Below the pieces are notes generated by a model, which made no database searches, was not told the DNA's origin, and saw only the letters and a program-made list of their open reading frames with translations. A stretch of 64,000 nt of DNA from Siphonodentalium dalli (Eukaryota > Mollusca > Scaphopoda > Gadilida > Siphonodentaliidae): contig CP136064.1 in the NCBI GenBank assembly GCA_032622095.1, positions 38,862,426 to 38,926,425 on the forward strand, given 5' to 3'. Positions 22,391 to 34,710 of this stretch are shown piece after piece. Position numbers and translations under genes: made by a program. How positions within the stretch are numbered: position 1 is the first letter of the stretch; each line of letters starts with the position of its first letter.

Positions 22391-25300
22391 ATCTATATTT
22401 GCGAATGTCTGTCTGTCTGTCTGTGTTCTATAGAAATTAACAGGGGACCATCTAGATGATGTCAAAGGGGTCTATTAGGAGTAGCTTTTTACGAGAAAGA
22501 TAATGGTCGGGGTTAGAATTTTATAAAGTGACGCCGTTGTTGTCAGGGCAAAAAAGGGGGAGGGGCAGAAAACAAATTTGTCGCCGATTGCCACCAAACT
22601 TATATATAATCATCCCCATAATATGAGGAATCTAATGGCGTGGTTTAAAGGTAAGGTTGGCCTTGGCGGTGGGTATCCTGTGAAAATATTTCCATCCGTC
22701 AAAAACCGCTACAAACAGAAAGAACATCAAAATGTAGACAGACTTTGTCCATATACAAATAAGAAATATCGCATAAACAGTATGTTATTGTCAAATGTTT
22801 GACCATTGTTATGTAAACAAAGGCATAAAAAGTTACTTTTCTGGTGTTTGTTTATATTATGATGGTAAACATAAAGAGCGTTCTTTGTTGGTGAATTCCT
22901 GATATGGATTTAATAAAGAGCGTTTATGCCATTTGTTTGTGATTAGCCAGTAGCATTGTACTGTCTTCTGTGACACAATCAGGCTCTTGCTTAGGTAAAA
23001 TATAGTAGATCTTTATGATAACATGCTGTTTACGTGATGGCCAAGGTATATATGAACGAAACTGTATGCGTTTTAATGTGTTTCTGTTTACGGTGATTAG
23101 AACAAATATGAATATTTTCGACAACTAAGGCCTCACGTGCCTTTAAAATAAGGCAAAAGTCGCGCCGTTCGCGTCAGGGGCCGATTTTTGTTTTCTGTCG
23201 CCGATTGCCACGAAACTTACATATAATCATCCCCATGATATGAAGAATCTAACGGTGTGGTTTAAATATGTCAAAAATGGCGTCGTTTGAGTCAGGGATG
23301 AACGGAAGGGGAGAGGGACACCAAAATTTATAAAACTAATTTTAGCGCCGATTTCCATCAAATTGATATATATTCTTCTTCATGATACAAGGAATCTAAT
23401 TGTGCGATTTAACAACGCCAATTTTTTGTTTTTGGATGAGAGATTGGGAGGAGGTGGGCACTAAATTTTATAATAAGTCGCCGATTCCCACCACACTTAT
23501 ACAAAATCATCCCCATGGTATGAGGAGTCTAATGGTGTAGCTTTTATCTGTCAAATGTGGTCTCATTCAGTCAGGGTTGCATTGAAAGGGACAGGGGCAC
23601 CCAAATTTATGCACATTTTTTTTAACGCCAATTTCCACCAAATTGATACACGTTCTTATCCATGATACGATGAATTGGGTGAGAGATGGAGAGGGGAGGG
23701 ATTGGCACCAAATTTGATCAAAAAAATTGTTTAGTCGCCGATTATCACCAAACTTATAAACAATAATCTCCATGATATCAGGCGTGTAATCGTGTGGTTT
23801 AAGGATGTTACAAGTGGGGCCATTCGAGTCAGTGGTGTATAGAGATGAGAGGGACACAAAAAATTATATCTATATGTTTAGTGCCGATTTCCACCAGATT
23901 TATACATATTCTTCTCCGTGGTACGAGGAATCTTATCGTGTGGTTTAGATACACCAAATTGGTGCCCCATGGGTGAGAGATATGGGGACCTTAAATTTGA
24001 TACGAATTTGTATACTCGCCAATTTTCACCAATTTCATATATATGCATCTCTAATCTCTAATGAGTCTTAGTGTGTGCAGCTTGAGTCCGAAATAGGGAC
24101 GGGAGGGTCACCAAAACTGATACAAAATATTATACCAATTACGTGCAAATTCAGACACGTTCTTCTCAAATAATACAAGTAATAAAATCGTGTTGTCTGT
24201 CTGTCTTTTTGTCTGTCTGTGTGCGTTCTATATATAACTTGACGCGGTACAATCGAGATGGCACCAAGGCGTTCTAAGAGGGGTAACTTTTTACAAGGAA
24301 GATAATGGTGCGGGTTAATTTTTCTAAAATGACGCTGTTGGTGGGAGGGGAAATTAAAAAAATATGGTGAAATAGTTTTGTCGCTGATTTCCACCAAACG
24401 AATACATAATCACCTTCGCAATATGGCGTTGTTCGATTGTTGATTTAATAAACCAAATTCCACCAAATTCATACACGTTTTTCTCTAATGATATACTATG
24501 AATTAAATCACATTTGGTGTCGTTTGCGTCACGGATGGCGAGCGGATATGCACTATCATTGATACGATTGCTATTCGCCGATATCCACATATAAGTTATA
24601 TACAGTCAACAGGCCATCTCCATATCATTTTAAGTAGTTGTGCGTTCACATTTCACAATCCCGACATATGGTGACCCACATAAGTCACTTGAACAATTAT
24701 ATCTTCTGAACAGTCATATTTATATGGGAATGGCAATCAAGGCATTCCCACTATGAGCTAGCAAAAAGAGATAACTAGAAGAAGCATTAAACGTATATTT
24801 ATCATTCTATTGAAGAGATACATATATTCGTGCAAACTGAGAGACCTCGAATCGTCAGAGGATTGCATATATATATAATAACAAAATTTAGTCTGTTCCA
24901 TTCAATACAGTTTCCACAAAAAGTTACAATTTGTCAAGAGATATGGAAGGCCTGTTCAAAAATAGTGGTCACAGTGTGCGTCAAATATAGTTTCTTCTGA
25001 TATACAAGAAAATGCAGTTAGTAGCACAAGACTTTTCAGGATCCTACCAATACTGACATCTGACAAGGGTGTTAGAACAGACACATCGACTGACATAAAC
25101 AACTCAAAATCTCGCTCTGTGCCTGGCACATGTAGCTGATATATGTGCGCAGCAACATTTCGTTTAAACTAAGAATATTTAGGCAATATATAGCACCATG
25201 GACAGAGGAGCACCTGGAAACATCTGTATCTTCATGGAGATACGATAGCCAGGTGTCCTTGAGATCTTAGTCCAACCCACTAGATTGATTGATACATCTC

Positions 25301-25621
25301 AATACGTAAAACCCAATTATCATCTTTTATCGAACTAATGTGTTTATGATTATCATGTATCATATTATAATGTCTAATGTATACGCAGTTGTAAATAAAT
25401 AAATACTTCATTATTGGTGGAACGGATTAATCGCGATAAACAGAATGACAATTGACAAGGTGATATATTATATTCCATGACTATAATAATCATGTTTTGT
25501 GATGCTATTTGAATATACAATTTATGAGAAAACGTATAACACTTTAAGCAAGAGCATTCTCTATTCCCAACAAATATCCACAGCATACATTAACCTGGGC
25601 AAAGCCGGATAACCCTGCTAG
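22391..25621 (+). mobile_element. Helitron-like element family H, copy 2 (non-autonomous)
   Basis: A possible 5' end is TCTATATTTGCGAATGTCTG at 22391. The body is diverged 150-190-bp units (GCCGATTTCCACCAAA..., ATGATACGAGGAATCTAAT...). The 3' end reads CCTGGGCAAAGCCGGATAAC then CCTGCTAG, with a short GGC/GCC stem and terminal CTAG. Helitrons end CTRR after a hairpin and lack target duplications. The following base is A rather than the expected T. A TTAA MITE is nested at 22649-23142. No Rep/helicase frame. Confidence 0.55.
22649..23142 (+). mobile_element. 494-bp TTAA MITE (AGGTA family 2), copy 1
   Basis: TTAA lies on both sides (22645-22648, 23143-23146). Ends are AGGTAAGGTTGGCCTTGG and AAGGCCTCACGTGCCT. 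It is inserted in a TTTAA of a Helitron-like unit. The copy at 42732-43225 is the same length and by eye about 95% identical. It carries two ATAAAGAGCGTT motifs (22869, 22911). Confidence 0.82.
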
Positions 25622-27230
25622 AAACGTGCTCGTCGTGTCAGGGGTGGACGTGCTAAGAAGGGAAAACAGGGTGCGAGTTCAGTTAACGTGTATCTTATGT
25701 AACGAACACAATAACATACATATATATAGTACTTATATAATGCCAGGGGTAGCATACCTAACGTATTACCAACCATACATCATTACCCATTTGGACGGAG
25801 TAAGGAACAACAAGTTTCTATTTGAAAACATTGTTCATACAAACGTTTATTCAAATAATGACAACACATAGTGGTCTCAAAAGTCCATTATATATGCTTA
25901 AACTGCTTTTGATTTAATGTTTCCTTCATAACTGGCCTAAACATAGACTAAACTTGGGTATTATAATCGGTTATAAATTATATTTTTCAAAACAAATTGA
26001 CATTGAATTAGTTTAATATTCAGTGGAACTCATTGGAGTCTTTCCTGTAACGAATTGTGTGTTTCATGTAACGTAATGTGTATTTCATGTAACAACCACA
26101 CATTTTGATGGACATGTGATATTTAGGATATAGCACACACAGTGCTAACATGCCGTCCACATTGAAATTACATACTATACTTGCTAAACATAATATAGAA
26201 CAAATTATGTTGACAATATACCACTTTGAAGAATAAATCCAGTCTATCCCATAACGAAACCTGTATTTTCTGTAACGGTATTGTACATAACATAGCTCTA
26301 GAGAAAAAAGTACTTCAAGTGTACCAAAATATGTTTCCCAAAAAAACATGATTACTAACATATATAACGGTTAAATGGTAAAATAACAAATATCACTGTT
26401 ATGGCAATGTTTTGTTAGTGCTAATGTATATATTGTGCTTCCTGTAGCAATTCAGGTATCTCCTATTACATTTTTCTGTGTTACAGAAGGCATGTACTGA
26501 CGATCAAATCGTTATACCGTTAATGATTTCTCCCTCACGCGCGAAGAAAATGTTGCAATAAAAAGTGTACATAAACAGCTTTTAACGAACAATTTTTCAA
26601 CATTCCATTGATATATAATGTCAGTGAGATTCGCGTTATATATAAGACAATAACGAAATATACGGTCGGGGGTTAAACTTACCTAATTAGGTTTTTTTTA
26701 GGTCGTGTACTAAAATCATCCAAACATCGCACGTGCTTTCGTTTTTATGACGTTCCGCTAGTTTCGATCCGGAAGTAACGGTACTTCGTATGATCGAGCA
26801 TTATTTTGCTCGAATGTTGAATCGTTACGGGAGATACATTGAGTTGAGGTACATAATGTAACGGGGAAAAAATCTCGGAAACATTCAACGTGTGGCAATG
26901 TACATGTGATAACTGTTCAGTGTAATGGTCAATTATGAGTTATGACAGAGAAATTGAGTAAACGTGCATCACAATCTATCACAAAAGCGTTACAGCAACA
27001 GAAACGTTGAAGTTGGGACACGCAATTTTTGTGTAATTTTGACTATAAAACAGTCATGAAGTGGGTGAAAATCGGTGTGGACGCCATAATTTTGGTGTGT
27101 GTTTCGTAGCACTCATGGGTCGCAATAATTAAAATCACGAGTTGCCTAATTATACTACGCGTGGGAAAGCCCAACGGCTTGGGACAACAATTTACACTTT
27201 TTTTTATAATGACTCATATATTGTAAGCAA
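25622..27230. other. Spacer rich in TGTAACG motifs
   Basis: TGTAACG/CGTTACA recurs at about 26047, 26068, 26272, 26827 and 26990, in both orientations. This might mark subterminal sites of an unrecognised element, but I found no paired ends. A 113-codon minus-strand frame (26020-26361) is Tyr- and Cys-rich and overlaps these motifs; I do not accept it as a gene. Confidence 0.35.
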
Positions 27231-27237
27231 ATCTCAA

Positions 27238-27740
27238 ATCCGTTCAATTCTTAGTTAAAAGGGGCCATAATTCTTGTATAAAAACAGGATCTGACCCATA
27301 TTCAAACTTGATCTGTATTTTGAGTTGATAAACTCGCATACCAAATTTGGTTCTTATCAGTTGAAAAATGGTTGATTTATCAAAATATGCAGAAATTCTA
27401 TATCAAAGGGCCATAACTCCTTTAAAAAATAACGGATCAAACCCATATTCGAACTCGATCTGTATTTTGGTCCGAGAAACTTGCATACCAAATTTGAGTT
27501 ATGGTAGCATGCATGAATTCTAAGTCGAAAAAGGGCCATAACTCCGTAAAAACAAACTCGGATCGAACCCATATTCGAACTCGATCTGTCTTTTATGTTG
27601 AGAAATTCATTTACAAAACTTGGTTCCGATCAGATATAAAATGTTCGAGTTATCGCACCATGCGTAAAGTGTCAACAGACAGACAGGCAGCCAGACAGAC
27701 AGACAGACGGACGGATGGACGGACGGTCTAACGACGAGTG
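27238..27740 (+). repeat. Bivalve-type GGGCCATAACTC repeat with (CAGA)n/(CGGA)n tail
   Basis: Three related units start GGGCCATAA (27264, 27408, 27534). Each is followed by GATC-AACCCATATTCGAACT and ACCAAATTTG-type sequence. The block ends with CAGACAGACAGACGGACGGA at about 27690-27725. Interspersed repeat without coding capacity. Confidence 0.7.
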
Positions 27741-28352
27741 GTCAATCCGGACAACGATACTATGTTTACCATACTATGGTATGGGTAAACATAAAAAGTA
27801 GGAATGCTTCTATAATCATGATACGGAACATTGATCAGATACGATCAGGAAAACTGAGTAAAATAGTGATTTGAAGCAGTTGGGAGGGGGTGGGTTCCTA
27901 TCCCAGAATCTGAAAAAATAAAAATTAGGAGGTGGTGGGTACCCAGAGGCCGGAATTGTTTTTTGCGCCTAGTGTCCGGAAATTTTGTCCTGACCCCCCC
28001 CCCCATTTATGTGTATTATTTGAGTGAATATAAAGTATAAAAAGGCATATTATGGTTAAAATAATACATGTAGGTATGACATTTCGCGATGGCATTTCGG
28101 TGATGAGCGCAATATATATACAATTGTGGGGTGCGAAAAGATTAATAAGTATTAAATTGCGTTGTAACTACGATAAACGCCGTAGCTACGCGCCGATGAA
28201 GGTGAAGACACCGTAAACATAAACAATTAAGAAATCGCTTGATATATAGTGCATTCCATAGAGCATAGAGTTCGATAATATTTAGATTGTGTTGTGTCAT
28301 ACTATAACATCTGCAGGAAGCTATAGGTGACCAACTCTAACTTTCCAACTTA
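27741..28352. other. Non-coding stretch, no recognised feature
   Basis: A short inverted TTTACCATA/TATGGTATGGGTAAA pair lies near 27765-27790. Otherwise nothing assignable. Confidence 0.4.
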
Positions 28353-28768
28353 GGGTACGTTCATACGCTGGAAAATCTGCACGGTATAGTTTGCAGGCAT
28401 TTTGTCGTAGAACAAGATATGGTGCCAGAATATGAACGGAAACAAGCATATAAGATCCACATGTACCACAGCTAACTACGTGCGAAGTAAAATCTATATG
28501 TAGCTCCACCTGTAGCGATGCTACCGGAATTTGCCTGTGAATAGCTTGCAATTATCTCGCAAGAATAAATCATACAGGTATTTGAAGGCAAATTACAGTA
28601 GCACCGTTACAAGTGGAACTACATAAATTTTACCTCTCAAGTCGTTTGCTTTGGTAAAGATGCATGTTATGTGCATGTTTCCGTTCATATTATGGCACCA
28701 TGTGGTTTCCTATGACGAAATGCCCACACAAACATACTGTGCAAACTTGACAGCGTATGGACGTACCC
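28353..28768. mobile_element. Harbinger-like foldback MITE with TTA target duplication
   Basis: Ends are GGGTACGTTCATACGCTG and CAGCGTATGGACGTACCC (17 of 18 matching), flanked by TTA at 28350-28352 and 28769-28771. The inverted arms extend inward about 115 bp with gaps. A 3-bp TWA duplication with GGG ends fits PIF/Harbinger. No transposase (416 bp). Confidence 0.75.
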
Positions 28769-28850
28769 TTAATCTCCTTTCTTGCTGTCCAACACAGGAC
28801 AGATGTCATGCTATATTTTATTCAGCGCTGGCGCAGATAGACGCGGTCGT

Positions 28851-29481
28851 TCAGCAATGCGTTTTCCAGATATCAGGAAACGTATTTATGTTCTGATAAT
28901 GTGAAGTGATGACACCATCAGATTTGTAGTCACACTTGTTTCGTAGTCCTCCACCGGGTCTGAAACCGGGTAGCCCAATCAACTTATAACCGAGTTTTCG
29001 TACGCAAAGAGCGGCGTATACATCCTCCAGATGGAAGAAAGGCTTTCTCGTCCGAGGTCTCGCCCAGTAAGAAGACATAGCGCACGTTCTGCGTGTTGTT
29101 AATGTACGGTTGAAGCCAGTTGTTCCTCAGTATATCCCTATTGTTTTTCTTGTTGTGCTCGGTGAGAATGAATATAAGCAGGTCTAAGGAACTATTCTGA
29201 ACCGATGATTTGCAGACGTCGGCATTATTTATAATGTAACGATATTCGTGTTTGTTGCAGTCTGCACAGGAATCCGGTCGGCTCCCACGAGGCAGCGTTG
29301 TTGCTGGTTTCGGTGTTGTCTTCTGTTTCATGGTTGGCGTTGCCACCGGTTTGACGCTACGGGAGTTTAGAGTTGAATTACGGACGTCCAATGCAATAGC
29401 GAGTTGCGAAACAGATGTATTCTTTGCATGCTCAATTATAAAAAGCCCTGTGTCCTTCGCCCAGTTTTTCCCTGAAATTAA
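28851..29481 (-). pseudogene. Beta-1,3-galactosyltransferase-like (GT31) pseudogene with internal deletion and frameshift
   Basis: On the minus strand, one frame gives LLIFILTEHNKKNNRDILRN, then W, and NVRYVFLLGE. This matches the start of the GT31 catalytic domain (hydrophobic strand, arginine-rich R..IR.TW-type helix, FLLG). From about 29065 a different frame continues with HLEDVYAALCVRKLGYKLIG and a later CDY...ITSHYQN, matching the EDVY-Gly/Ala-Leu-Cys end of the domain. The middle, including the DxD metal site, is absent: roughly 115 residues compared with the family. Such enzymes are Golgi type II membrane proteins. The N-terminal 31 codons of the long minus-strand frame (29482-29574) are supplied by a MITE. 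It cannot encode an active enzyme. Confidence 0.8.
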
Positions 29482-29828
29482 AGATGCATAATCAGAATAA
29501 CGCTCCCAAATTACTATTTCTTTGACTTCGAGGGTAAAATGTATTTGACTCGAGTTGAGGAACCCACCCATCAAAGCTCAGTGTGATCAGATATCGATTA
29601 TTGAAATCTATCATTTTTCACCACTGGTACTTTTTGGTGGCCTGGCAAAAAGTCGACAAGCCGACGGTATTGGACCAAATTGCGGATGGAAAACTCTAAA
29701 ATCAAGTGGCTTTGTGTGTCAGATATTTGACAATCCGGCCAAATTTCGTTGAACAAAATGTTGATAAATAACAGGTTTTGGGCAATTTTATACTAATGTT
29801 GACTGTGGTTAGCATTATTTTTGGGCAA
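29482..29828 (-). mobile_element. TTAA MITE of the AGGTACTCAA family, reverse orientation, interrupted
   Basis: It follows TTAA (29478-29481). Read on the minus strand it matches the body of 50632-51064: CAAAGAAATAGTAATTTGGG-type and GGGTTCCTCAACTCGAGTC-type segments. The match stops at GGGCAA, exactly where the Helitron-like element 29829-30397 begins. A weak continuation may exist after 30398. Confidence 0.65.
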
Positions 29829-30397
29829 TCTATTATATATTTTGGGAAATCTGTCTGTGTGTGTGTGTCTGTCTGTCTGTTCGCGATGGACTCGAGAACG
29901 GCCGAGCCGATTTCGATGAAACTTGAAACTTGGTACGTGGGGGAACTTTCGGGTCATTTCGGGTCATTTCAAGGTCGAACGCCCGAGTATCGCGGGATTT
30001 CGATGAAAATTAGTGTCTAGGGATACTTTCGTATGTGGAGTGTCGTAAGCCTATTCGTTTTCCCGTGCGACGTGACCTTGGCCTTGAAATCGGGTCAATT
30101 CAAGGTCAATCGCGAATTTTGATGGGATTTCGACGAAATTTTATACGTAGGGTTACTTTTGTCCACTGAGTGTTTTGGACGGGTCAAAATGATCAATTCA
30201 AGGTCAAATCGGGTAAAACCGGATGGATTTCGACGGGTACTTTGTGGGGTACTTTTGTCCGGGCAGTGTTTTGGACGGGTCAAATCGTGACCCCCATCTG
30301 ACCTTGACCTTCAAAATGGACAATTCAAGGTCAAATCGCGCAATTCGCCGAAAAGCAGAGGGGGAACAGCCCGGACGAAGTCGGGTCCACCTGCTAG
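29829..30397 (+). mobile_element. Helitron-like non-autonomous element
   Basis: It starts TCTATTATATATTTTGGGAA, followed by a CTGTCTGTCTGT run. It ends GGACGAAGTCGGGTCCACCT then GCTAG. CCC-g-GAC/GTC-GGG forms a small hairpin about 10 bases before the end. It sits between A and T (A at 29828, T at 30398), the Helitron target. The interior repeats TTTGGACGGGTCAAA and AATTCAAGGTCAA phrases several times. No Rep/helicase frame in 569 bp. Confidence 0.72.
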
Positions 30398-30899
30398 TGT
30401 ATTATATAGTTATCAGGGTATAAAATATTAGATATGAGTCAAACACTCCTGTCCGGAAATGCTTCTATTGATTAATTTTGATTTTCTATTTCGAACATCT
30501 TCTGGTCAAAAAAGGGGCGGTTGTTTAGCTAACAAACAATAGTGGTTACTGTTATCAGTGACCAGGTCTGTTCTAAAAATAGATCAATAACTTGTCCCAA
30601 TTAAACAGCTCATTTCATAATAAAATATTCGAAATAATTTCAATGTTAGCTGATAGAAGTCTTTCGACAGGGGTCTTCAATTCATATTTATTGTTTTATG
30701 GCCACGAAACAATTTCAAATTTGTTATTTAAAGAGATAATCACATCGTTATCCCTTTACATGAGCTTATTAAATTATCTAGTGTATACAGTCATCCTGTG
30801 GTATTTTCCTACATAATAAGTGAATGCATGTAATATTGGGCACTTAGTCCTAATTAACTCATTGCGCATTCATTTGAAACGTTAATTTTTTTTACCAAA
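30398..30899. other. AT-rich spacer, no recognised feature
   Basis: Nothing assignable beyond short chance frames. Confidence 0.4.
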
Positions 30900-31209
30900 T
30901 TTGCAGGTTAGTACCCGCCACATCCAATTTGTTTTATCTCGATTCACTATTTCTCCATTTTTTGTTTTCTTTGCGAGTTTTACTTGAATTTGCCAAAAGC
31001 CTCGACCCACACCGATGCCTGTTCTCCGTTAGACGGATTGCTTTTATACCACGGCAGTCAAACTTCCAGGATGTATCTATGGTATACCGATGTACATGCT
31101 CGCGCATTTCACTCGCTCCTTCATTAGCCTGAATTTGGCTGGAAAATTAGCTAATTTCGATTTTGCCATATATCGATGGTAGGCTGTGTTCCTCTGCATT
31201 TAGTACGTA
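30900..31209 (+). repeat. About 340-bp unit, left of Helitron-like copy 3
   Basis: GAATTTGCCAAAAGCCTCGA-type and CTCGCTCCTTCATTAGCC phrases recur at 33610-33810 and 33950-34165, which are two adjacent units about 340 bp apart. The Helitron-like copy 31210-33545 therefore appears to split a small tandem array. Confidence 0.65.
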
Positions 31210-33545
31210 CTAGCAGGGTTACGCGGCGTTGCCCAGGTTAATGTATGCTGTGGATATTTGTTGGGAATAGACAATGCTCTTGCTTAAAGTGTTATATACG
31301 TTTTCTCATAAATTGTATATTCAAATAGCATCACAAAACATGATTATTACAGTCATGGAATATAAGTAGTGGCTCACCTAGTCAATTGTCATTCTGTTTA
31401 TCGCGATTAATCCGTTCCACCAATAATTTACAACTGCGTATACATTAGACGTTATAATATGATACATGAACATCATAAACACATTAGTTCGATAAAAGAT
31501 GATAATTGGGTTTTATATATTGAGATGTATCAATCAATCAAGTGGGTTGGTATGGACTATATATATAATATCTCGAGGACACCTGGCTATCATATCTCCA
31601 TATATAAAGATACAGATGTTTCAAAGAAATTTCCAGGTGCTCCTCTGTTCATGGTGCTATATATTGGCTACATATTCTTAGTTTAAACGCATATATATCA
31701 GCTACATGTCCCAGGCACAGAGCGAGATTTTGAGTTGTTTATGTCAGTCGATGAGTCTGTTCTAAAACCCTTGTCAGATGTCAGTATTGGTAGGATCCTG
31801 AAAAGTCTTGCGCTACTAACTGCATTTTCTTGTATATCAGAAGAATCTATATTTGACTGCACACTGTGACCACTATTTTTGAACAGGCCTTCCATATATC
31901 TTGACAAATTGTAACTTTTTGTGGAAACTGTCTGTATTGAATGGAACAGACTAAATTTTGTTATTATATATATGCAATCCTCTGACGATTCGAGGTCTCT
32001 TAGTTTGCACGAATATATATATATATATCTCTTCAATAGAATGATAAATATACGTTTAATGCTTCTTCTAGTTATCTCTTTTTGCTAGCTCATTGTGTGA
32101 ATGCCTTGATTGCCATTCCCATATAAATATGACTGTTAAGAAGATATAATTGTTCAAGTGACTTATGTGGGTCACCATAATTATGTCGGGATTGTGAAAT
32201 GTGAACGCCCAACTACTTAAAATGATATGGAGATGGCCTGGTGACTGTATATAACTTATATGTGGATATCGACGAATAGGAATCTTATCAATGATAGTGC
32301 ATATCCGCTCGCCATCCGTGACGCAAACGACACCAAGTGTGATTTAATTCATGGTATATATCATTAGAGAAAAACGTGTATGAATTTGGTGGAATTTGGT
32401 TTATTAAATCAATTGTTGATGCAACGCTGACTCGAACAACGCCATATTGCGAAGGTGATTGTGTATTCGTTTGGTGGAAATCAGCGACAAAACTATTTCA
32501 TCATATTTTGTTAATTTACCCTCCCACCAACAGCGTCATTTTAGAAAAATTTAACCCACACCATTATCTTCCTTGTAAAAATGTTACCCCTCTTAGAACG
32601 CCTTGGTGCCATCTCGATTGTACCGCGTCAAGTTATATATAGAACGCACACAGACAGACAAAAAGACAGACACACAGCAGCACGATTTTATTTCTTGTAT
32701 CATTAGAGAAGAACGTATCTGAATTTGATGGTAATTGGTACTAAAAATATTTTGTATCAGTTTTGGTGACCCTCCCGTCCTATTTCGGACTGAAGCTGCA
32801 CACACTAAGACTCATTAGAGATTAGAGATGCATATGTATGAAATTGGTGAAAATTGGCGAGTATACAAATTCGTATCAAATTTAAGGTCCCCATATCTCT
32901 CACCCATAGGGCACCAATTTGGTGTATCTAAACCACACGATAAGATTCCTCGTATCACGGAGAAGAATATGTATCAATCTGGCGGAATTCGGCACTAAAC
33001 ATATAGATATAATTTGTTATGTCCCTCTCATCTCTATACACCACTGACTCGAATGGCCCAATTGTGACATCCTTAAACCACACGATTACATTCCTGATAT
33101 CATGGAGATGATTGTTTATAAGTTTGTTGATAATCGGCAACTAATTTTTTTTATCAAATTTGGTGCCAATCTCCATCTCTCACCCAAACAGCACCACTAT
33201 GGGGTCTTTAAATCACGATTAGATTCCTCGTATCATGGATAATCTTGAACGTGTATCAATTTGGTGGAAATTGGCGCACACCCCTCCCAATCTCTCATCC
33301 AAATAACAATTTGGCGTTGTTAAATCGCACAATTAGATTCCTTGTATCATGAAGAAGAATATAGGCTATATCAATTTGGTGCAAATAGGCGTTAAAATTA
33401 GTTTTATCAATTTTGGTGCCCCTCTCCCCTTCCGTTCACCCCTGACTCAATCGACGCCACATTTGACATATTTAAACCACACCGTTGGATTCTTCATATC
33501 ATGGGGATGATTATATGTAAGTTTCGTGGCAATCGGCGACAGAAA
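31210..33545 (-). mobile_element. Helitron-like element family H, copy 3, minus strand
   Basis: Read on the minus strand it ends AACCTGGGCAACGCCGCGTA then ACCCTGCTAG, followed by T. GGC/GCC hairpin and CTAG-T are canonical for Helitron 3' ends. Reverse-complement alignment with 23195-25621 is continuous through the 150-190-bp units, a GTGACTTATGTGGGTCACCA segment at 32157 and a GAGCACCTGG segment, so the pair forms a 2.3-2.4-kb inverted repeat. The outer (5') boundary is near AATCGGCGACAGAAAAAG and may be a truncation. Confidence 0.62.
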
Positions 33546-33599
33546 AAGATCTTTGCACCAGAGTTGGGCGTTTGAAACCCCCATCATACCCATTCGTCA

Positions 33600-34170
33600 G
33601 CTAAACTGTATCTGCATCTTTGAATTTTGGAAGTATTTTTCAACTTGGTTTTTGTTGGAATTTGCCAATATGTACCCACTGGTCAGTTTGCTTTGCAAGT
33701 AGAGCAGTCAAACTTTGGGATATTACCAAAATTATCGACGTACCTGCTCCTGCATTACCTCGCTCCTTCATTAACACGGTCGGATTTGGCGAGAAAAATA
33801 GCACAATCATACAGCACTTTACTATAGTTATTTACACTATAAACCCTCGCCACGAGTAAACCTTCAACTTTAGCGGCAATTAAGCAGACACTAATAAGTT
33901 GCGCTTGGATACTATCTATCATATCCACTATTCAAATTTTTTTTATATCGATGTTTGATTTTTAGACAATTTTCCCCCCTTTAATTTTCGTTAGAATTTC
34001 CAAAAAGTCTGAACTCAACGGAAGCTCGCTCGTTGTTTGGCAGTTTATTGTTACAGTAGAGCTATCAAGCTATGGGGGCCTACCCACGGGATACCGCAGT
34101 ACCTGCTCCTGCATTAACCTTGCTCATCAATTAGCCCGTTGGATTTGGCGCCAAAAATAGATCATTTTTA
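33600..34170 (+). repeat. Two tandem units of about 340 bp
   Basis: Related to 30900-31209. Shared phrases are TGGAATTTGCCAA-type, ACCTGCTCCTGCATTA and CTTGCTC/CTCGCTCC...CATTA. Short frames here are not conserved between units. Confidence 0.65.
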
Positions 34171-34710
34171 TTGTTGATGTCGTAGATCAGTAACGGTTGG
34201 AAAAAAAACTTATAAATGGTACATTCCGGTCCGAATCACTCTTCCCATTCGGAAAATGCAATAAAAATATTATACCGCTGGACTTGTTTTTGTTTGTTTT
34301 TTTGTTTGTTGTTTTTTTTTTGGTGCTAAATCTGACGTTTACATCCGCCACCGGTCAGCCTGGTCTCACCACCCTTGGCCTGGTTTCACCACCCCGACGT
34401 GGTATCACCACCCTACATGTTTTCATCGCCTCCCCGGTATGGTATCACCCACTCCAATGCTCCCTCATTTGCTCAATTATTTAATTTTCGATGGTCTGTA
34501 ACTTGGACATTTCTCAACGATTTACAAAATTCTTTCAGGAGGATCATTAGTACGTCCTATAGATACACGACAGTAAAAATAGTTAAAATCATCGCAAAAA
34601 AAAAAATTGCGAAAATTTTGCCCCCACCCAAACCCCAAAAATATAAGTCCGTCCCTATTCAAAACTTTTTTTCGTATCAATTTGCTAATGATTAACTGCA
34701 TAGAAGCTCT
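34171..34710. repeat. Low-complexity stretch with TGG-TTTCACCACCC minisatellite
   Basis: 34358-34450 repeats TGGTCTCACCACCC, TGGTTTCACCACCC and TGGTATCACCACCC about every 20-25 bases. The remainder is T-rich. No gene. Confidence 0.6.

Noticed and set aside
26020-26361. 113-codon Tyr/Cys-rich minus-strand frame
   Set aside because: Overlaps repeated TGTAACG motifs, has no homology that I recognise and no supporting splice or promoter context.
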